Assembly: GCA_012515235.1 (NCBI GenBank)
Contig: JAAYYU010000180.1
Location: 1-54,128, forward strand
Reading direction: 5' to 3'
DNA from: Candidatus Anammoximicrobium sp.
GTDB taxonomy: Bacteria; Planctomycetota; Planctomycetia; Pirellulales; Pirellulaceae
Length of the DNA stretch: 54,128 nucleotides
Below are positions 27,369 to 35,695 of this stretch, piece by piece. Both the position numbers and the translations under genes were made by a program. Under the pieces are notes generated by a model. The model saw nothing but the letters and a program-made list of their open reading frames with translations, did no database searches and was not told where the DNA came from. Position 1 is the stretch's first letter; the number at the start of each line of letters is the position of its first letter.

Positions 27369-28121
27369 TCACAGCTTGCCCGCGGCCCGCACGGTGCTTA
27401 GGCCGCCGTCGACGGTGAAAACCTGGCCGGTGACCCAGTCGTTGTCGGGCTCCAACAGCCAGGCGGCCATCGACGCAATGTCACGGGGTTCGCCAATCCG
27501 TCCCAGGGCGTGCAAGTTGCGGGAGGCCTCGGCCGATTTCTCGTGGCTCCAGATGCGCTCGGTCAGCGGCGTCCGCACCAGGCCGGGGGCGATCGCGTTG
27601 AAGCGAATTCTTCGCGCGGCGTAGGTCGCGGCGGCGGAACGGACGAGGCCCTCGACACCGGCCTTGGTGGCAGAAATCGCGTCGTGATTAGGCAAGCCCA
27701 CGTGGGCCGCTGCCGTCGAGATCAGCACAACGGAGCCGCCTTGCCGCATCACTTTGCCGGCGGCATGAACGGTCGCAAAGGCCGACGTCAGATTCTTGGC
27801 CACCGTTTCCGCCCATTCCATCTCGCTCGTCAAGTGGGCGGGCTTGAGGATCACGGAGCCGACGCAATTGATGACTCCGTCCAATTGCCCCAACTCGTCG
27901 CTGGCCCGGTTCAGACAACGCTCGACGTCGTCAAACGAAGTCGCATCGGCGACCTGCCAGGGAGTGTTGAGTTCCTTGCCCAGTTCTTCGAGTTTCTGCG
28001 CGTTGCGTCCGGCCAACAACAACACGGCCTTGGTACGCAGTTGGCGGCAGACCTCTGCCCCGATGCCCCCGTACGCGCCCAGAACGACATAGCCGGGCTT
28101 CAGATAGTCTTCGATCTCCAT
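27369..28121 (-). CDS. SDR-family oxidoreductase lacking the catalytic Tyr
   Basis: The 250-aa product starts MEIEDYLKPGYVVLGAYGGIGAEV, with a variant cofactor motif GAYGGIG, and continues through the normal SDR core (NCVGSV, the helix with KNLTSAF, and the PGLVRTP segment). In classical SDRs the active site is Ser, then YxxxK 13 residues later. Here the region reads STAAAHVGLPNHDAISATKAGVEG: Lys is kept, the Tyr position is Ile and the Ser position is Thr. Related proteins with an NHEAI-like motif are known to me from other bacteria, so this looks like a subfamily and not a broken gene. The start has GGAG upstream. The substrate is unknown. Confidence 0.82.
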   Translation of the reverse strand: MEIEDYLKPGYVVLGAYGGIGAEVCRQLRTKAVLLLAGRNAQKLEELGKELNTPWQVADATSFDDVERCLNRASDELGQLDGVINCVGSVILKPAHLTSEMEWAETVAKNLTSAFATVHAAGKVMRQGGSVVLISTAAAHVGLPNHDAISATKAGVEGLVRSAAATYAARRIRFNAIAPGLVRTPLTERIWSHEKSAEASRNLHALGRIGEPRDIASMAAWLLEPDNDWVTGQVFTVDGGLSTVRAAGKL

Positions 28122-28373
28122 TATTTCTGCTCCGTCATCAGGTGGCACAGGTATCCCGCCGCTTGGAAATCTTGTCGCAAACCGAGGCGGACCCTGGCGA
28201 CATTCTAACGCCGCACGCCCGCAACCAAAGGGGGCAGCGGCGTTTTTCGGGTTGCCGGATGCCGGCTGCGGGTTGCCCGGAGCGGGCAACGAGACGGCCA
28301 ACGCACGCCAACTGCTCGCCGGCTCAAAACCGCGTCACAAAACGCCGCTGCCTCCGCCTTTCCCGGTCGCGTC

Positions 28374-28415
28374 CTTCCGCTCTCCGCCCTTCGCCCTTCG
28401 CCTTCCTCCTTCATT
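28374..28415. repeat. Heptanucleotide repeat touching a stop codon
   Basis: Six 7-bp units (CTTCCGC, TCTCCGC, CCTTCGC, CCTTCGC, CTTCCTC, CTTCATT) run directly into the stop codon of the Tat-exported protein gene at 28411. The consensus is close to that of the array at 24136-24170. Confidence 0.65.
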
Positions 28416-29937
28416 GCAGCGCCGCCCGCGTGCGGGCAACCAGCGGGCTGTCCGATCCGGCGGAGCCGTTGAGCAGCATCATGCAGGCAGCCAGGAATCG
28501 GCCTCGCCAAGCGGGACTGACGGACGCAAAGTCCTCCAGAACAGCCGCTCCGAACTTGTACTCGTGCGCGTCGTCGCCTTTCAGCACCAGCTGCTGCCGG
28601 ACCGCGTTCAACAGCGGTTCGGCGGGCCTGTCGGCGGCGAAGTAAGCCAGCGTCCGGCGCACGGCCGCCTGGCGATCGCGGCTGACCGTCGCCAGCACCG
28701 CGTCGGCCGCGTCTGCCTCTTCCGCCTTGGCGTCGCCCGGTTCCAGCGCGTCCACGGCCGCCTCGCCGACTTGGCCGCGTCCCCGCATCGCTTCGCGGAA
28801 CATCGGCAGGAACGCGGCATTCTGCAGCAGAAGCAGCTTGCGCGTTTCCGCGTTGCCGCTGGCCTGATAGGCATAGTGCAGGGCATTGGTTGTCGTGACG
28901 GCGTGCAAGGCCACAATGCCGGGCTGGCGCAGCAGCAGTTCGCCGGCGCCGCAGAACAGCGCGTCCCAGACGGATTGCACGGCCACACCCCGGTTCAGCT
29001 GTTCCACGACCTGGGCCGCCGCCGCTGCGTACGATTCGCTGCGCAGCACGGCCAGCAGATCGCGGGTCGCCCCCGCGTCGATCGGGCCCGCGGCCAGATC
29101 GCCCCGAAGGCGTTGGAGCAAGGCCGGATGTTGCCGCCACGGCCGATCTGCTTCGGCGTCGCGCCTGGCCGGATTGCCCTCCTCGTGCATCAGCAGGGCG
29201 TAGGCCAGCGAACGCAGCACGGGCTCCGCGTGCTGCCAGCCGATGAACTGCAGCGTCCGCTCCGCGCCGGCCACAAAGATCGCCTTGTGCCCGATGGACC
29301 GGAAGTCGCGGGCGCCGTAGCGATAGAATAGCTCGAAAATCTCCTTGGCCGGGGCCGTGCGCGCCCAGCCCGCGACGGCGGCGTCGGCGGCCGGTTCGTC
29401 CCAGTTGTCCATCGCGGCGACGAACGCGGTCCGAGCCTTGTCGGCGGCCGGCACCGCCGCTTCGTCCACCGGCCGCATCGTCCAATCGCCTTCCCGCACG
29501 TCGCGGGCCTGTGAGTCCTTGAAGTAGTCCAAGCCCCAGAACAGCGGCAGCCAGCGATCCGTTTCCGGCGACGCCAGCGCGGCCAGATGAACCGAGTTGA
29601 CGGCCAGCACGGCGTGGAACTTGAAACCGACCGACGGACGCGGCTGGACGTTCCGCACGCCGGCCAACAGCAGGGCGGCCAGCAAGTCGCGGTAAGCCAG
29701 TCCGCCGCGCACGCGGGCCGCGACGTCCTCCAGCAGCCGATTCCGCGGCGTGTCTTCCAGCAACCGCACCAGCGGCTCGATCTCCGCCCGCAACGGAACC
29801 ACGCCCGGCACCGGTTGCAGATCGGCAGCCGACACGGGCGGCAGACCGCCCAGAAAAGACAGATCGCACAAGCCGGCCGCCGCGCCGGCCGCGGCCACCT
29901 TCCTCAGAAACCCCCGACGATCGCGCCACGACGCCAT
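28411..29937 (-). CDS. Tat-exported protein of unknown function
   Basis: The 508-aa product starts MASWRDRRGFLRKVAAAGAAAGLC, a clear twin-arginine signal (RRGFLRK plus an Ala-rich hydrophobic stretch), so it is exported folded and may carry a cofactor. Conserved-looking segments are SVGFKFHAVLAVNSVHLAAL, WLPLFWGLDYFKDSQARD, FRSIGHKAIFVAGAERTLQFIGWQHAEPVLRSLAYALL and FKFGAAVLEDFASVSPAWR. The scattered His residues in helical segments could bind metal. I do not recognise the family with certainty; the helical pattern resembles questin-oxidase-like proteins in outline only. The ATG at 29937 has a perfect AGGAGGT 7 nt upstream. It is on the same strand as lexA, separated by 457 bp. Confidence 0.7.
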   Translation of the reverse strand: MASWRDRRGFLRKVAAAGAAAGLCDLSFLGGLPPVSAADLQPVPGVVPLRAEIEPLVRLLEDTPRNRLLEDVAARVRGGLAYRDLLAALLLAGVRNVQPRPSVGFKFHAVLAVNSVHLAALASPETDRWLPLFWGLDYFKDSQARDVREGDWTMRPVDEAAVPAADKARTAFVAAMDNWDEPAADAAVAGWARTAPAKEIFELFYRYGARDFRSIGHKAIFVAGAERTLQFIGWQHAEPVLRSLAYALLMHEEGNPARRDAEADRPWRQHPALLQRLRGDLAAGPIDAGATRDLLAVLRSESYAAAAAQVVEQLNRGVAVQSVWDALFCGAGELLLRQPGIVALHAVTTTNALHYAYQASGNAETRKLLLLQNAAFLPMFREAMRGRGQVGEAAVDALEPGDAKAEEADAADAVLATVSRDRQAAVRRTLAYFAADRPAEPLLNAVRQQLVLKGDDAHEYKFGAAVLEDFASVSPAWRGRFLAACMMLLNGSAGSDSPLVARTRAALQ

Positions 29938-30394
29938 GAGACGACCTCCTGTTTGGGAAGAACGGTCAAACCGAATCTCTGCAGTTTTCCCCGTCCGGCA
30001 GCATCGGTCAAGCAGAGCAAGCCGCCGGGCAGGCAAGGCAGCGGCGAAGCACCCTTCGAGAACCAGGTGAGCGGAGGGACGCTTGCCCCGGTCCCGATTC
30101 GGCCGCAAAACCTGCGGCGCGCGCCGTGCCGCTCACGTGGCCTCGGACAGCGATTCCTTGAACGATGCCGCTCAGGTGCCGCTGGCGCCGCGTGACCAGT
30201 CATCCATCCCGGCATCCCGATAGCGACATCCCGTCCGTCCGGGCGCTCGCCCCTCGGTGCGCGTTGGCCAGTGCGCTGACGCTGGGGAGGCTGCCTCGGC
30301 AACGTCGCTGCCGACTCCACCCTGTGAGTCGGCGAGTGTCTCGGTGGGCCGCCAGCGGTTGACCACGAACGGAACGTCACCGGACGGTGGATGT
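29938..30394. other. Intergenic stretch between lexA and the Tat-protein gene
   Basis: No gene is supported in these 457 bp. Frames here lack ribosome binding sites and family resemblance. The promoter of the Tat-protein gene should be here but no convincing -10/-35 pair was seen. Confidence 0.5.
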
Positions 30395-31039
30395 TCAGAC
30401 CTCGCCCCGCACCACGCCGACGACCACGCCGCGGACGCGGGCGTTTTTGACGTAGATCGGCCCCATCTCGGGATTGGCGGGTTGCAGACGGACGCGTTTG
30501 CGCTCCGGGTACCAGTACTTCAGCGTGGCCTCGTCCTCTTCGTTCAGAGCCACGACCATCTGGCCGCGTTCAGCCGTCGCGGTGCTGCGGCAGATGACGT
30601 AGTCGCCGTCGGTGATGTGCGCTTCGATCATGGAATCGCCCTGGACGCGCAGCACGAACAAGCCGGGACTGGTGAACATCTCGTCAAAGTCGATCCGCTC
30701 GTTGAGTTCGAAGGCCTGCTTGGTGAACCCCGCCGACACGACCCCGGCGAACGGCAGTCCGGGCTCGCCCTCGACCCGCGCCCGCTTGCGTTCCGCCTGT
30801 AACTCCGGCAATTCGATCGCCCGGGCCTTGAATTCGTTGCGGCGAATGAGCCCCTTCTTTTCCAACGCCTTCAAGTGACAGACGACGCCGTTGGGCGAGC
30901 GGATGTCGAAGGCGTCGGCGATCTCGCGGATCGTCGGCCCAAAACCCCGCCGCTGCACCAGGTCGCGAATGAACTCGTAGACCACTCGCTGCCGTGCCGT
31001 CATTTCCTTTCCGCCACTCGCATTTCTTCTTCTGGCCAT
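30395..31039 (-). CDS. lexA: LexA repressor
   Basis: The 214-aa product is a full LexA. The N-terminal winged helix (about residues 12-75) includes RGFGPTIREIADAFDIRSPNGVVCHLKALEKKGLI. The self-cleavage site is Ala103-Gly104 in PFAGVVSAG, the nucleophile is Ser136 in VQGDSMIEAHI, and the general base is Lys174 in EATLKYW. It represses DNA-damage genes and is cleaved when bound to RecA filaments. The recognition helix and hence the operator differ between phyla. The ATG at 31039 follows a GGGGGAAGAC ribosome binding site. A palindrome upstream (31087-31108) is a candidate autoregulatory operator. Confidence 0.95.
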   Translation of the reverse strand: MARRRNASGGKEMTARQRVVYEFIRDLVQRRGFGPTIREIADAFDIRSPNGVVCHLKALEKKGLIRRNEFKARAIELPELQAERKRARVEGEPGLPFAGVVSAGFTKQAFELNERIDFDEMFTSPGLFVLRVQGDSMIEAHITDGDYVICRSTATAERGQMVVALNEEDEATLKYWYPERKRVRLQPANPEMGPIYVKNARVRGVVVGVVRGEV

Positions 31040-31086
31040 GCTCGTCTTCCCCCTGTCAATGAAGTTCCGATGCCGGTGTGGTTTCC

Positions 31087-31108
31087 TACAGTAACATATA
31101 CGACTGTA
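31087..31108 (-). promoter_or_regulatory. Candidate LexA operator
   Basis: A perfect inverted repeat TACAGT-N10-ACTGTA lies 48 bp upstream of the lexA start codon. It sits in the middle of an AT-rich patch, with a TTGCCT element just upstream on the minus strand, so it would overlap the promoter. It differs from the E. coli SOS box (CTGT-N8-ACAG), the Gram-positive box and the alphaproteobacterial GTTC-N7-GTTC box. Confidence 0.45.
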
Positions 31109-31243
31109 CAGAGGCAAGAGGGGGTTCGACCCCGCGGGCAAAAAATCGCGTGCCGCTCGGAAAGGGGCAAACGCGGGCAGTTGCCGAACGGGACGCGGGA
31201 CGGAGCATCGGAAGCGGCGATCGTGGACGCCCAAGGCCGACGG

Positions 31244-33874
31244 TCAAGGATGCCGGGAGACGCATCCGTCCGGCAACCGCACGAGCCGTGCCTGTCCGGG
31301 AGCGAGCGTGATGGAAGTGGCTTTTCCGCCGGCGTGCAACGTGCCTGTCTGCGGCGTGTCGCTGGCGTTGACCAGGATCGCGGCACGGGTCCCGTCCGAC
31401 GCGACGTAGGCTTCGTGCAGAATCGCCGGAAAGCGGCGGTTCTGGAACTCCGTCGCGCCGACGTCCAGACGTGGCGGATGGATCATCTTGCCGAGCGCCA
31501 GGTAGGGACGGCCTTTGCCGTGGAACAACTGGACCCACTGCAGCATGAAATCGTGGTCACTGGGTGTTTCGGGCCGTTGCACTTCGGTTGCCGGGCCATC
31601 GTCGGAGAGCTGTTCGAGCTTCACATCGTCGATCCAGGCCGTTCCCGGCCCCTGCAGGTGCAGCATGATTCGCAGGAGTTGGGTGCCTTCGGGCAGTGTG
31701 AATTGAGCCTGCCGCTGGACCCAGCCTTCTTGCTCGGCGGGCATTTCCAGACGCCACGACCCCAGGTGCTTCAGTTCCGGCGCGAACGCGCCGAGGAGAA
31801 TCGCATTGCGTTGTCGAATGCCCTGCGTCTTGATCCACGCACTCACCCGGTAGGTCCGTCCGACGGCAAACGTCTGGCCGACCGTCACGTTTTGCGACAC
31901 CTGGGCGATCTCGTCCGGGCCTTGGTTGGTCAACCGCAGGCTGGCTTGTCCTCCATGAGGCGCGCTTTCGTCCCGGTCCGCTTGGCCCGAGTACGTGCGG
32001 TCCCGATAGCCGGGCACTTTGTCCCAGCCCGTCGGCACCGCGCCCCGCCACTTCTCGAAATCGCCCCCCGCCAGCAACGGTCCGGGACCGGTCTGAGACG
32101 ACGGAACCAGGTGCGGGATCTGGCCTGTCACCAGGCAGTGCGCCGCTTGCAGGCGGTTCCCGGCCTGCGGATTGCTCTGGAAGGTCGGCAGGTACTCGTG
32201 GTATAGGTAGTTGAACACCGAGGCGGGTTCGGCGTCGCCGCGCCGCATGACTTCCCAGTCGCGATAGTCCTGCAGGCCGACTTCCTGGATGAAGTGCTCG
32301 TTGGGTTCTTCGAAACACACGACGGACTCGGGCTGGATCTTGCGGCATTTCTGCAGCATGGTCTGCAACTGCCGGCGAAACACGTCCGTGGCCCACGGTC
32401 CGGGACCGGGCGGGTGACCGTGCGACGTTGCGTAACAGACCGGAAAGTTGCCACCCACGACCTGATCGACCTGGATCAACTCCGCGCCTCGCTCCGCGCA
32501 GCCCGTGGCAAGGCGATTGAACCAGTCGATAGTCCAGGGATCTCCGGGGCACATCGTGGCCGTCTGGCCGCCCTGCAGCCAACTCCGGTCGCCGATCAAG
32601 ACCTGGCCGTCGCGGTTGTGAATCGCGTGGGGTTTGGCAACGCGGTCGAATCGCTCGCGGTCATCCCACTCGAATTCTCCGGTGGGCAGCTTCCTGTAGG
32701 TCAGCGTGTAATGATAACCGGACGGCCACAAGAACGTGTGACCGTTGAGCTGGCGTCCGATTTCGACCAACCGGCGGAACTCGTCGTCCGACGGAAACGC
32801 GGGGAAGTAATCGGGCGTGATCCAGGTGTCGACTTTTTCCCAGCCCCAGTAAGCGATGATCAGCGGTACGTCGCCGGGGAAACGCCGTTTCCAGTAGCCG
32901 TTCAGCCACGCTTCGATGCTGCCCGGTTCGGCCAGCCAGTTGCGTCCAAATCGCACCATGGCGGGGCTCGTTTTCAGCCACGCCGGCAGATCGTCACGGG
33001 CGGCAAAGGTGCGTCGGCACCAGGCTTGCTTTACGGCCCACGCCTTGTACAGATCGGCTCCGTCGCGCCAATCCGTGGACACCGCCGAGTCGGCACTGCG
33101 AAACGTCGCCAGGGCGATGTCGTAGTCCAGCTGAAAACCGGACGAACTCAAGCACGGATGCTGCCACACCAGCGCGAGGCCCGCGTCCGACTTGGATGCC
33201 ACGACGGCCTTGCGGTATCCGCGAGCATCCAGGGCGGCGGCCAGCAAGCCCACGGCGGGATCGTAGTAGCAGGCCATCTGGGCAGCCAGGCTGCCCGGCT
33301 GGCTGGCACTGATGCTGCGCCCCGCCTTCCAGGCGGAGGGCTGTCGATACACGCCTCCCTTGGTAGCGCCCAGCACCAGCGCGTCGCCGGGCGTCGCCTC
33401 GCCTCCCAGCGTCAGCGTGACGATGGGAAATTGCACCGTTTCCAGCATCAGCGACGACGGATATTTGGCCTCGATTCGCCACCGCAGCCACGGCTCCTGA
33501 GGCTTCGCTGCCACGCGGCACACCACGTCGATCGGTTGGCCGCCCAGGCGTGTAAAATGCAGAGCAGCCGCGCCGCCATCCGCATCTGGGTCCGTGAACT
33601 CGATGCCCTGCGCGTCGGAGTTGCTGACCGTTAACCGTTGCGTGGAACCCGGCGAGGAGAATTCCAACTGGAACAATCGTGGCTGCGCCTGCCTGGCCGC
33701 CAGTTCCCGGCCCGTCGCCTTGTCCACGAGCGAGGTCACGCCTCCGCGGGCTTCCGCGGTAAAGGTCACCGCCATCCGTTCGTTCTGGACAACCCATCGC
33801 TCCGCCGCCGCGCCGGTGGCCGCAACGGTCAGTGTCAGCCCCCACAGCGCCGTTCTGACAAGTGCTCGCGTCAT
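31244..33874 (-). CDS. Secreted DUF6259-like glycoside-hydrolase-like protein (876 aa)
   Basis: A signal peptide (VRTALWGLTLTVAATGAAAE) precedes a beta-rich domain (about residues 25-280) and a barrel-like region from about 300 (PAWLKTSPAMVRFGRNW), with PLIIAYWGWEKVDTWITPDYFPAFPS, LIQVDQVVGGNFPVCYATSHGHP (about 463-486) and VVCFEEPNEHF (about 518). A C-terminal carbohydrate-binding-like module spans about 600-750 (GGDFEKWRGAVPTGW ... WIDDVKLEQL). The DQV...SHGHP motif is shared with the 1111-aa protein at 11835, so the two are paralogues with different accessory domains. The ATG at 33874 has GAGGGAGA upstream. It ends 204 bp before lexA starts on the same strand; the functions are unrelated. 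Confidence 0.78.
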   Translation of the reverse strand: MTRALVRTALWGLTLTVAATGAAAERWVVQNERMAVTFTAEARGGVTSLVDKATGRELAARQAQPRLFQLEFSSPGSTQRLTVSNSDAQGIEFTDPDADGGAAALHFTRLGGQPIDVVCRVAAKPQEPWLRWRIEAKYPSSLMLETVQFPIVTLTLGGEATPGDALVLGATKGGVYRQPSAWKAGRSISASQPGSLAAQMACYYDPAVGLLAAALDARGYRKAVVASKSDAGLALVWQHPCLSSSGFQLDYDIALATFRSADSAVSTDWRDGADLYKAWAVKQAWCRRTFAARDDLPAWLKTSPAMVRFGRNWLAEPGSIEAWLNGYWKRRFPGDVPLIIAYWGWEKVDTWITPDYFPAFPSDDEFRRLVEIGRQLNGHTFLWPSGYHYTLTYRKLPTGEFEWDDRERFDRVAKPHAIHNRDGQVLIGDRSWLQGGQTATMCPGDPWTIDWFNRLATGCAERGAELIQVDQVVGGNFPVCYATSHGHPPGPGPWATDVFRRQLQTMLQKCRKIQPESVVCFEEPNEHFIQEVGLQDYRDWEVMRRGDAEPASVFNYLYHEYLPTFQSNPQAGNRLQAAHCLVTGQIPHLVPSSQTGPGPLLAGGDFEKWRGAVPTGWDKVPGYRDRTYSGQADRDESAPHGGQASLRLTNQGPDEIAQVSQNVTVGQTFAVGRTYRVSAWIKTQGIRQRNAILLGAFAPELKHLGSWRLEMPAEQEGWVQRQAQFTLPEGTQLLRIMLHLQGPGTAWIDDVKLEQLSDDGPATEVQRPETPSDHDFMLQWVQLFHGKGRPYLALGKMIHPPRLDVGATEFQNRRFPAILHEAYVASDGTRAAILVNASDTPQTGTLHAGGKATSITLAPGQARLVRLPDGCVSRHP

Positions 33875-34038
33875 GCCGAATCTCCCTCATGAGACCGAAT
33901 TCGCTCGTCGATTGTGCTGCCTAGTATAACACTCTTGCCGCACTTGCGCGCCAGTCGGCGGCGTTCCCGAGACCGCTTTTTGGTAACCGCGGCGCGACCA
34001 AACGCGGGCTGCCACGATGCTGGACGTCGTACTGGTCT

Positions 34039-34165
34039 TGAACAGGGCTCCACGCTGGCGAGCAGCGTGGTGGCCGAAGACGTCGCGGGGGCGGGGGCGT
34101 CGCCTGGTTCTGAACAGGGCTCCACGCTGGCGAGCAGCGTGGCGGCCGAAGACGTCGCGGGGGCG
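34039..34165. repeat. 55-bp direct repeat, each copy with a hairpin
   Basis: Two copies, 34039-34093 and 34111-34165, differ at one base and are 72 bp apart. Each carries the perfect inverted repeat CCACGCTG-GCGAG-CAGCGTGG (8-bp stem, 5-nt loop). The second copy ends exactly at the stop codon of the DUF58 gene (34166). The hairpins could end transcription of that gene or be a dispersed intergenic element. Confidence 0.8.
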
Positions 34166-35059
34166 CTATTTGATCAAGCCGCGTTGCCGCAAGTAATTGG
34201 AGACCAGTGTCTCCACGGGCGTTTGCGTGCTGGTCATCAGGTACTGGATGCCGCGACGGGTGCAGAATTCCCGCGCGCCGTCGATAAAGGCGGCCAGCGT
34301 GCGGCGGTAACGGTCCAGCAGCGGGCGGCTGACCGTGATTTCAGCAATGTCCTGGTCTTCGCAATCGACCAGCTTCAGGTCGCCCTTGACATTAGGCTCC
34401 AACTCTTCTGGCGACAGCACGTGAAGGACGTACACGTCCAGGTCCTGGGCCAGCAGAAACCGCAGCGCGGACTCGTAACCACTCTTGTCCATCAAGTCGC
34501 TGATCAGCACCAGGATGCCTTTGCCGCTGTTCCGCAGGCAGAAGTCCTTGACACTCGTCGCCAGCGGCACGTTCGCACCGGGCTCGATCCGCTCGACGCT
34601 CTCCAGCATGCGCCACAAACTCTGGCGTCCGCGCAGCACGGGGCCGGGCCGAGTCCGGGCGGCGCCCAGGGCCTCGATCTTCACTCGATCCGCCCGGCAC
34701 AGGCCGATGAAGCCCAACGAGGCGGCCAACTGCTTGGCGAAATGCAACTTGGTGGGTTCCCCAAAGTCCATCGAGGCGCTGGCGTCGATCAAGGCGTAGA
34801 AGTGCAGGTCCTCTTCTTCGAGGAACAACTTGAGAAAGAGCTTCTCCAAGCGGGCGTACAGGTTCCAGTCGATGAACCGCAGGTCGTCGCCGGCCACGTA
34901 GTTGCGGAAATCGGCAAACTCGACGCTCTGGCCGCGGCGCCGGCTGCGGCGTTCGCCTTTCATCCGGCCTCGGAACACCTTGCGCGTGACCAGTTCCAGA
35001 CGCTCCAGCTGCGTCAGCAATTCGGGACTGAGCAGGGACGAGACGGTGTGGGTGGACAT
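34166..35059 (-). CDS. DUF58 protein with degenerate vWA-like domain
   Basis: The 297-aa product is a DUF58 protein: GERRSRRRGQSVEFADFRNYVAGDDLRFIDWNLYARLEKLFLKLFLEEEDL matches the family signature, followed by a vWA-like MIDAS region beginning LIDASASMDFG (DxSxS kept) and VLISDLMDKSGY. Such proteins normally occur with a MoxR AAA ATPase and vWA proteins in operons for chaperone-like or aerotolerance functions; no moxR gene is seen next to this one within the window. The region just before the ATG carries heptamer-like repeats and no Shine-Dalgarno. Cytosolic. Confidence 0.9.
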   Translation of the reverse strand: MSTHTVSSLLSPELLTQLERLELVTRKVFRGRMKGERRSRRRGQSVEFADFRNYVAGDDLRFIDWNLYARLEKLFLKLFLEEEDLHFYALIDASASMDFGEPTKLHFAKQLAASLGFIGLCRADRVKIEALGAARTRPGPVLRGRQSLWRMLESVERIEPGANVPLATSVKDFCLRNSGKGILVLISDLMDKSGYESALRFLLAQDLDVYVLHVLSPEELEPNVKGDLKLVDCEDQDIAEITVSRPLLDRYRRTLAAFIDGAREFCTRRGIQYLMTSTQTPVETLVSNYLRQRGLIK

Positions 35060-35068
35060 GGGGTTGTG

Positions 35069-35103
35069 GGTGATCGGTAATCGTGATCGGTGATCAGTAG
35101 TTT
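35069..35103. repeat. Heptamer-type repeat upstream of DUF58 gene
   Basis: Units GGTGATC, GGTAATC, GTGATCG, GTGATCA, GTAGTTT follow one another with a one-base phase shift after the second. The array starts 10 bp before the ATG of the DUF58 gene and occupies the place where a Shine-Dalgarno would be. Confidence 0.5.
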
Positions 35104-35219
35104 GGAATCGTTACCCGCACGGTCCTCCCCCCTCCCCCGCGCCCTGGAAGAGTAGACGTACCACTTTGACTGGCGCAGTATAGCGCCCGCCAGGGCGATC
35201 TGCAAGTAATCAAGTAATC

Positions 35220-35407
35220 GGGGTCAGGTCTTGACATTTAACTTTCGGGGGAAGCGATGGCGGAAAGGTCACCTGTCAAAACCTGACCTCAGGTTTCGCT
35301 TTTTGCGATGCGGAAATGGAAGGCTGCGGGAGGGCGAAAGGGGTGAGGACTCTTTTCGGGGGCGGGGGAAGCGATGGCGGAAAGGTTAAATGTCAAGACC
35401 TGACCCC
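35220..35407. repeat. 188-bp REP/REPIN-like element
   Basis: Perfect 23-bp terminal inverted repeats lie at 35220-35242 (begins GGGGTCAGGTCTTGACATTT) and 35385-35407. Inside, a 22-bp sequence starting GGGGGAAGCGATGGCGG occurs twice as a direct repeat (35247-35268 and 35364-35385), and a third, imperfect arm (about 35268-35290) pairs with the left end. Paired short palindromic units of this type are the usual form of REP/REPIN elements moved by RAYT-type Y1 transposases. No transposase gene is in the window. Confidence 0.75.
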
Positions 35408-35695
35408 AGTTTCCCTTTGGGCTGCGAGCAAGGGAGGCCGAGCATCACTGCTAGCTTCCTTGTCAAGGCGCCCGGCTGGTTGCCGCGCATCCCGGCACGC
35501 CGCCGAGGTTGGGTTTGGCGCCGCGAGGGCCGCAGTCATGCTCGTTGCCGCGAGCAGAACGGCACAGCTTTCTCAATTCGCCAGGTTTGCCAAACATGGA
35601 TGACAATTCGGACAAATTGGCCTTGCCTCGCTGTCGGGACTGCGGTACTTAACGGCCCGCTTCTTTTCACGTGGGTTGCCATTCGGCTTGTTGGT

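Larger units (their letters stand above)
35060..35695. other. Long intergenic region with repeat elements
   Basis: These 636 bp hold a heptamer-type repeat near the DUF58 start and a 188-bp element with terminal inverted repeats (both listed separately), then about 290 bp with no supported gene up to the BBP7 start. An open frame on the plus strand runs into the BBP7 gene but shows no family resemblance or ribosome binding site before 35696. Confidence 0.6.

Noticed and set aside
28205..29929. A 574-codon minus-strand frame overlapping the Tat-exported protein gene
   Set aside because: The other minus frame has a Tat signal, a perfect ribosome binding site and family-like segments; this one is Arg/Gly-rich noise.
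34022..34165. Plus-strand coding repeat (24-residue period) across the 55-bp direct repeats
   Set aside because: The open frame continues antisense through the DUF58 gene and has no ribosome binding site; the repeat is better seen as a hairpin element.
34039..34165. CRISPR array
   Set aside because: Only two repeat copies with a 17-bp gap and internal hairpins; no spacers and no cas genes.
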